This document shows, piece after piece, positions 6,540 through 8,372 of a stretch of 8,372 nucleotides of DNA. The notes under the pieces were generated by a model. It was not told the origin of the DNA, made no database searches, and was given only the letters and a program-made list of their open reading frames with translations. A program made the position numbers and the translations under genes. Every line of letters starts with the position of its first letter. Position 1 is the first letter of the stretch. Origin of the DNA: Puniceicoccales bacterium (GTDB lineage: Bacteria > Verrucomicrobiota > Verrucomicrobiae > Opitutales > LL51); assembly GCA_031283485.1 (NCBI GenBank), contig JAITBR010000057.1, forward strand, positions 1-8,372, in the 5' to 3' direction.

Positions 6540-8089
6540 TGCACCGTCGCATTCCCATTATTGGCTATAAATTTTTCGCTAATCCTTGCCAAATACCAGC
6601 CAAATGCCGCCACAAAGACCAGCGCCGGCATCCAAAGACCGTCAAAGGGGCAGGAAACGCTAATCACTCCATGGCCAATTTTTCGCGAGCAATGCAGCAT
6701 AAAATTTACGATCGAAATTGGTATAAGCGCCAATTTATTGGCAATTGTACACAGAAAGAACATGTTGAAAATGCCGAAAAAGAGCGAAATTCCACCGAAG
6801 AAAATTATTGCGGACGCCAGTGGAATGAGGATAACATTAAGGAATACAGTTAGATAGGAAAATTTTCCAAAAAACTCCACGGACATTGGGATGCTTGTGA
6901 TGCTGGCAGCAAATGTTATGCCGAAGTTTTCGGCAATGCCCGAATAAATGCGTGCTTTGAACTTTTCCGACAAAGATCGACTGCAAAATTGCACCCTACT
7001 TTGACTCAGACTTCTGAGCAATTTACTAGCATTAGTCCCAATGCATACTATGCCGAAAACTATTCCGTATGACAACAGAAAGCTTACGCTGAACACACTT
7101 TCTGGAGCACAACAAATATTAACAGCGGCACTGTTGACAAATGATGAAAACGTATTCGACTTCTGCCCTAAAATTCCAGCAGCGTAGTAAAATATAAGCA
7201 TGGTGTAGGCTCGCATAGAAGCGGGCGTTGGGCCGATGATGCTCAGATAGAGGAATAAAATTCCTATGACCGGCAAAGTGCGAGCGCGGCGCGATAATTT
7301 TAGCAAGCGCAGAAAACAATCGAAAAACAGCGAAATCACACCTATGTGAAATCCGCTAATTGCAAAAACGTGGGCCGTACCCGTATCGCAAAAATCTCTT
7401 CTTTGGGTACTGGATAGCATATGTTTCGAACCGGTTAGCATGCCAGTAATGATTCCGATATCGCCGCTACCACTGAGCCCACATTCCAAAGCATTAAAAA
7501 ATTTTCGGCGATATTTTTCACAAATGTGATCGAACCACGATTTTTCACTCAAATATTTTTCAATCTTACCATTTGAAGCGTACAAAAATATGTGATTTTT
7601 GCGCAGAAACTTCAAAAATGGCTTTGATTTTTGCTGTCCAATATGCTCAATTTTGGCCGAAATTTGCAGCTTTTGACTGCGCGCAGGAATGATCGTACCG
7701 CATTTTAGTATGAAATATATTCTGTGGCCAACAATTTTTTCATACCGCTCCGGTGCTTCCAGAACGCGTGCATAGCCGTAAACGACGTTTTCGAAGGCTT
7801 TCTCAGCTACAGTTTCTGGACAAATGGTTAACACCATGTTTTTTCCCCAGCGCAAATCGTCGCAATTTGCAAGTTTATGCGCATTTACGTAGGCTACGCC
7901 AACCAGATATAAAAGCGCAAACGAGCAAACATACCACATGCCACGCTGCCACATTGATAGTGTCAAAAATATTAGCACGCATACCGCTAGGCATAGCACT
8001 CCCACTTCGCGGGCACACCCCATGTGCATTCCGACTATGAATCCGAATACGGCACACAAAATAATATAACTAGATCGACTCCATGGCAC
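6536..8089 (-). CDS. comEC: ComEC/Rec2-family competence membrane protein lacking the C-terminal metallo-beta-lactamase domain
   Basis: ComEC forms the inner-membrane channel that takes up single-stranded DNA in natural transformation. The protein has 517 residues. Three hydrophobic N-terminal segments (about 7-25, 28-46, 51-69) lead into a soluble DUF4131-like part (about 70-200). The competence domain follows, with [15 protein letters not shown] (211-225), the signature [16 protein letters not shown] (237-252; usual form HLLAISGLHVG), [12 protein letters not shown] (286-297), [14 protein letters not shown] (334-347) and further membrane helices to about residue 500. The chain then ends in a short polar tail, without the C-terminal metallo-beta-lactamase-like domain of longer ComEC proteins. 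GTG 8089 is the start by elimination: the frame runs upstream to a stop at 8162-8164 with no ATG, GTG or TTG, and the first membrane helix begins right after it. It is convergent with prfA, and miaB lies 125 bp upstream on the same strand. Family call is firm; active DNA uptake is not shown. Confidence 0.9.
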   Translation of the reverse strand: MPWSRSSYIILCAVFGFIVGMHMGCAREVGVLCLAVCVLIFLTLSMWQRGMWYVCSFALLYLVGVAYVNAHKLANCDDLRWGKNMVLTICPETVAEKAFENVVYGYARVLEAPERYEKIVGHRIYFILKCGTIIPARSQKLQISAKIEHIGQQKSKPFLKFLRKNHIFLYASNGKIEKYLSEKSWFDHICEKYRRKFFNALECGLSGSGDIGIITGMLTGSKHMLSSTQRRDFCDTGTAHVFAISGFHIGVISLFFDCFLRLLKLSRRARTLPVIGILFLYLSIIGPTPASMRAYTMLIFYYAAGILGQKSNTFSSFVNSAAVNICCAPESVFSVSFLLSYGIVFGIVCIGTNASKLLRSLSQSRVQFCSRSLSEKFKARIYSGIAENFGITFAASITSIPMSVEFFGKFSYLTVFLNVILIPLASAIIFFGGISLFFGIFNMFFLCTIANKLALIPISIVNFMLHCSRKIGHGVISVSCPFDGLWMPALVFVAAFGWYLARISEKFIANNGNATVH

Positions 8090-8122
8090 ATTACGATTGG
8101 GATAGCTTTCTATGTGGCATGA

Positions 8123-8142
8123 TTTTATTTTTGTAAATAAAA
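8123..8142. repeat. AT-only perfect hairpin between miaB and comEC
   Basis: TTTTATTT (8123-8130) and AAATAAAA (8135-8142) form a perfect 8-bp inverted repeat with a 4-base loop. It lies downstream of the miaB stop and before the comEC start on the minus strand. Without any G-C pair it would be a weak terminator at best. Besides this, the 125-base spacer 8090-8214 is AT-rich with no other clear site; the comEC promoter could lie here but I cannot place it. Confidence 0.3.
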
Positions 8143-8214
8143 ATTTCCAATTATTGTTGTTTCATGGGCAGGCGAATTGAAAATGTTTTCATAAAAAATT
8201 GTCATAATTTTCTA

Positions 8215-8372
8215 TCATTCAACAAGTTTTCCATATAATACGCTAATGGCGTAGTCGGTAATTTTTACATTCACAAATTGCCCAATCAACGCACTTTCAC
8301 CATCAAAAATTACCTTATCGCCGCATTTCGTGCGACCACACAGCTTATTTGCGCCACGCTTGGCATGACCAT
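8215..8372 (-). CDS. miaB: MiaB-like tRNA methylthiotransferase, C-terminal TRAM domain (partial)
   Basis: Only the last 51 residues are present; the rest lies right of the window. The reading frame runs from the edge to TGA 8215-8217, followed directly by an in-frame TAG. The residues GHAKRGANKLCGRTKCGDKV, then IFDGESALIGQFVNVKITD and ISVLYGKLVE, match the end of the TRAM RNA-binding domain of radical-SAM methylthiotransferases (pattern GRT...vvF.g...iGq.v.V.It.a....L.G.lv). MiaB uses two 4Fe-4S clusters to add a methylthio group to isopentenyladenosine at tRNA position 37. The related MtaB and RimO share this domain, so the exact member is not certain; the length and GRTxxxxxVIFDG wording favour MiaB. 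The frame is too short to appear without joining it to the window edge. comEC lies downstream on the same strand. Confidence 0.72.
   Translation of the reverse strand, partial: GHAKRGANKLCGRTKCGDKVIFDGESALIGQFVNVKITDYAISVLYGKLVE

Noticed and set aside
6539..6857. Two overlapping plus-strand frames of about 100 codons starting at the prfA stop
   Set aside because: They lie antisense to the well-conserved membrane helices of comEC and show no family features.

Overview
The window is ordinary bacterial chromosome with a compact set of housekeeping genes. I found no mobile element, CRISPR array, RNA gene or phage gene. The G+C content looks low to moderate, and the spacer before dnaA is clearly AT-rich (about 27% G+C over 541-780 by hand count). 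The spacers are short and some genes overlap. None of the chosen start codons has a clear Shine-Dalgarno sequence. All three stop codons are used (TAG for rsmA, prfA and comEC; TAA for dnaA and sufC; TGA for sufB, the HAD gene and miaB), so the standard code applies. Protein features such as GRDHGTV in DnaA and GGQGVN in RF1 made me think of the Verrucomicrobiota/PVC group, possibly a small-genome member. That is a weak inference from memory, not a demonstrated assignment.

Layout. Positions 1-490 (+) hold the C-terminal part of the 16S rRNA dimethyltransferase RsmA/KsgA, cut by the window edge. Positions 491-796 are an AT-rich spacer with a DnaA box, an inverted near-match box and several small palindromes; this is a candidate dnaA control region or part of oriC. 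Next comes dnaA (797-2203, +). It converges, with an 11-bp gap, on a minus-strand group read from right to left: a HAD-family phosphatase-like gene (4413-5384), then sufC (3615-4349), then sufB (2215-3615). sufC and sufB overlap by one base (TAATG). A 63-bp divergent spacer separates the HAD gene from prfA, encoding release factor RF1 (5448-6539, +). prfA ends tail to tail with comEC (6536-8089, -), and their stop codons share a CTAG. After a 125-bp AT-rich spacer comes the C-terminal TRAM domain of a MiaB-like tRNA methylthiotransferase (8215-8372, -), which runs off the right edge.

How the genes relate. dnaA initiates replication. rsmA, prfA and miaB serve ribosome maturation, translation termination and tRNA modification. 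sufC and sufB encode the ATPase and the scaffold of the SUF iron-sulfur assembly complex; MiaB-type enzymes are 4Fe-4S proteins and so need such a system. comEC encodes a DNA-uptake channel. I see no dedicated novel system. The points most worth checking are the dnaA upstream region, the uncertain dnaA start, sufCB without an adjacent sufD, the HAD gene of unknown substrate linked to it, and an Asn-to-Ser change in the RsmA active-site motif.
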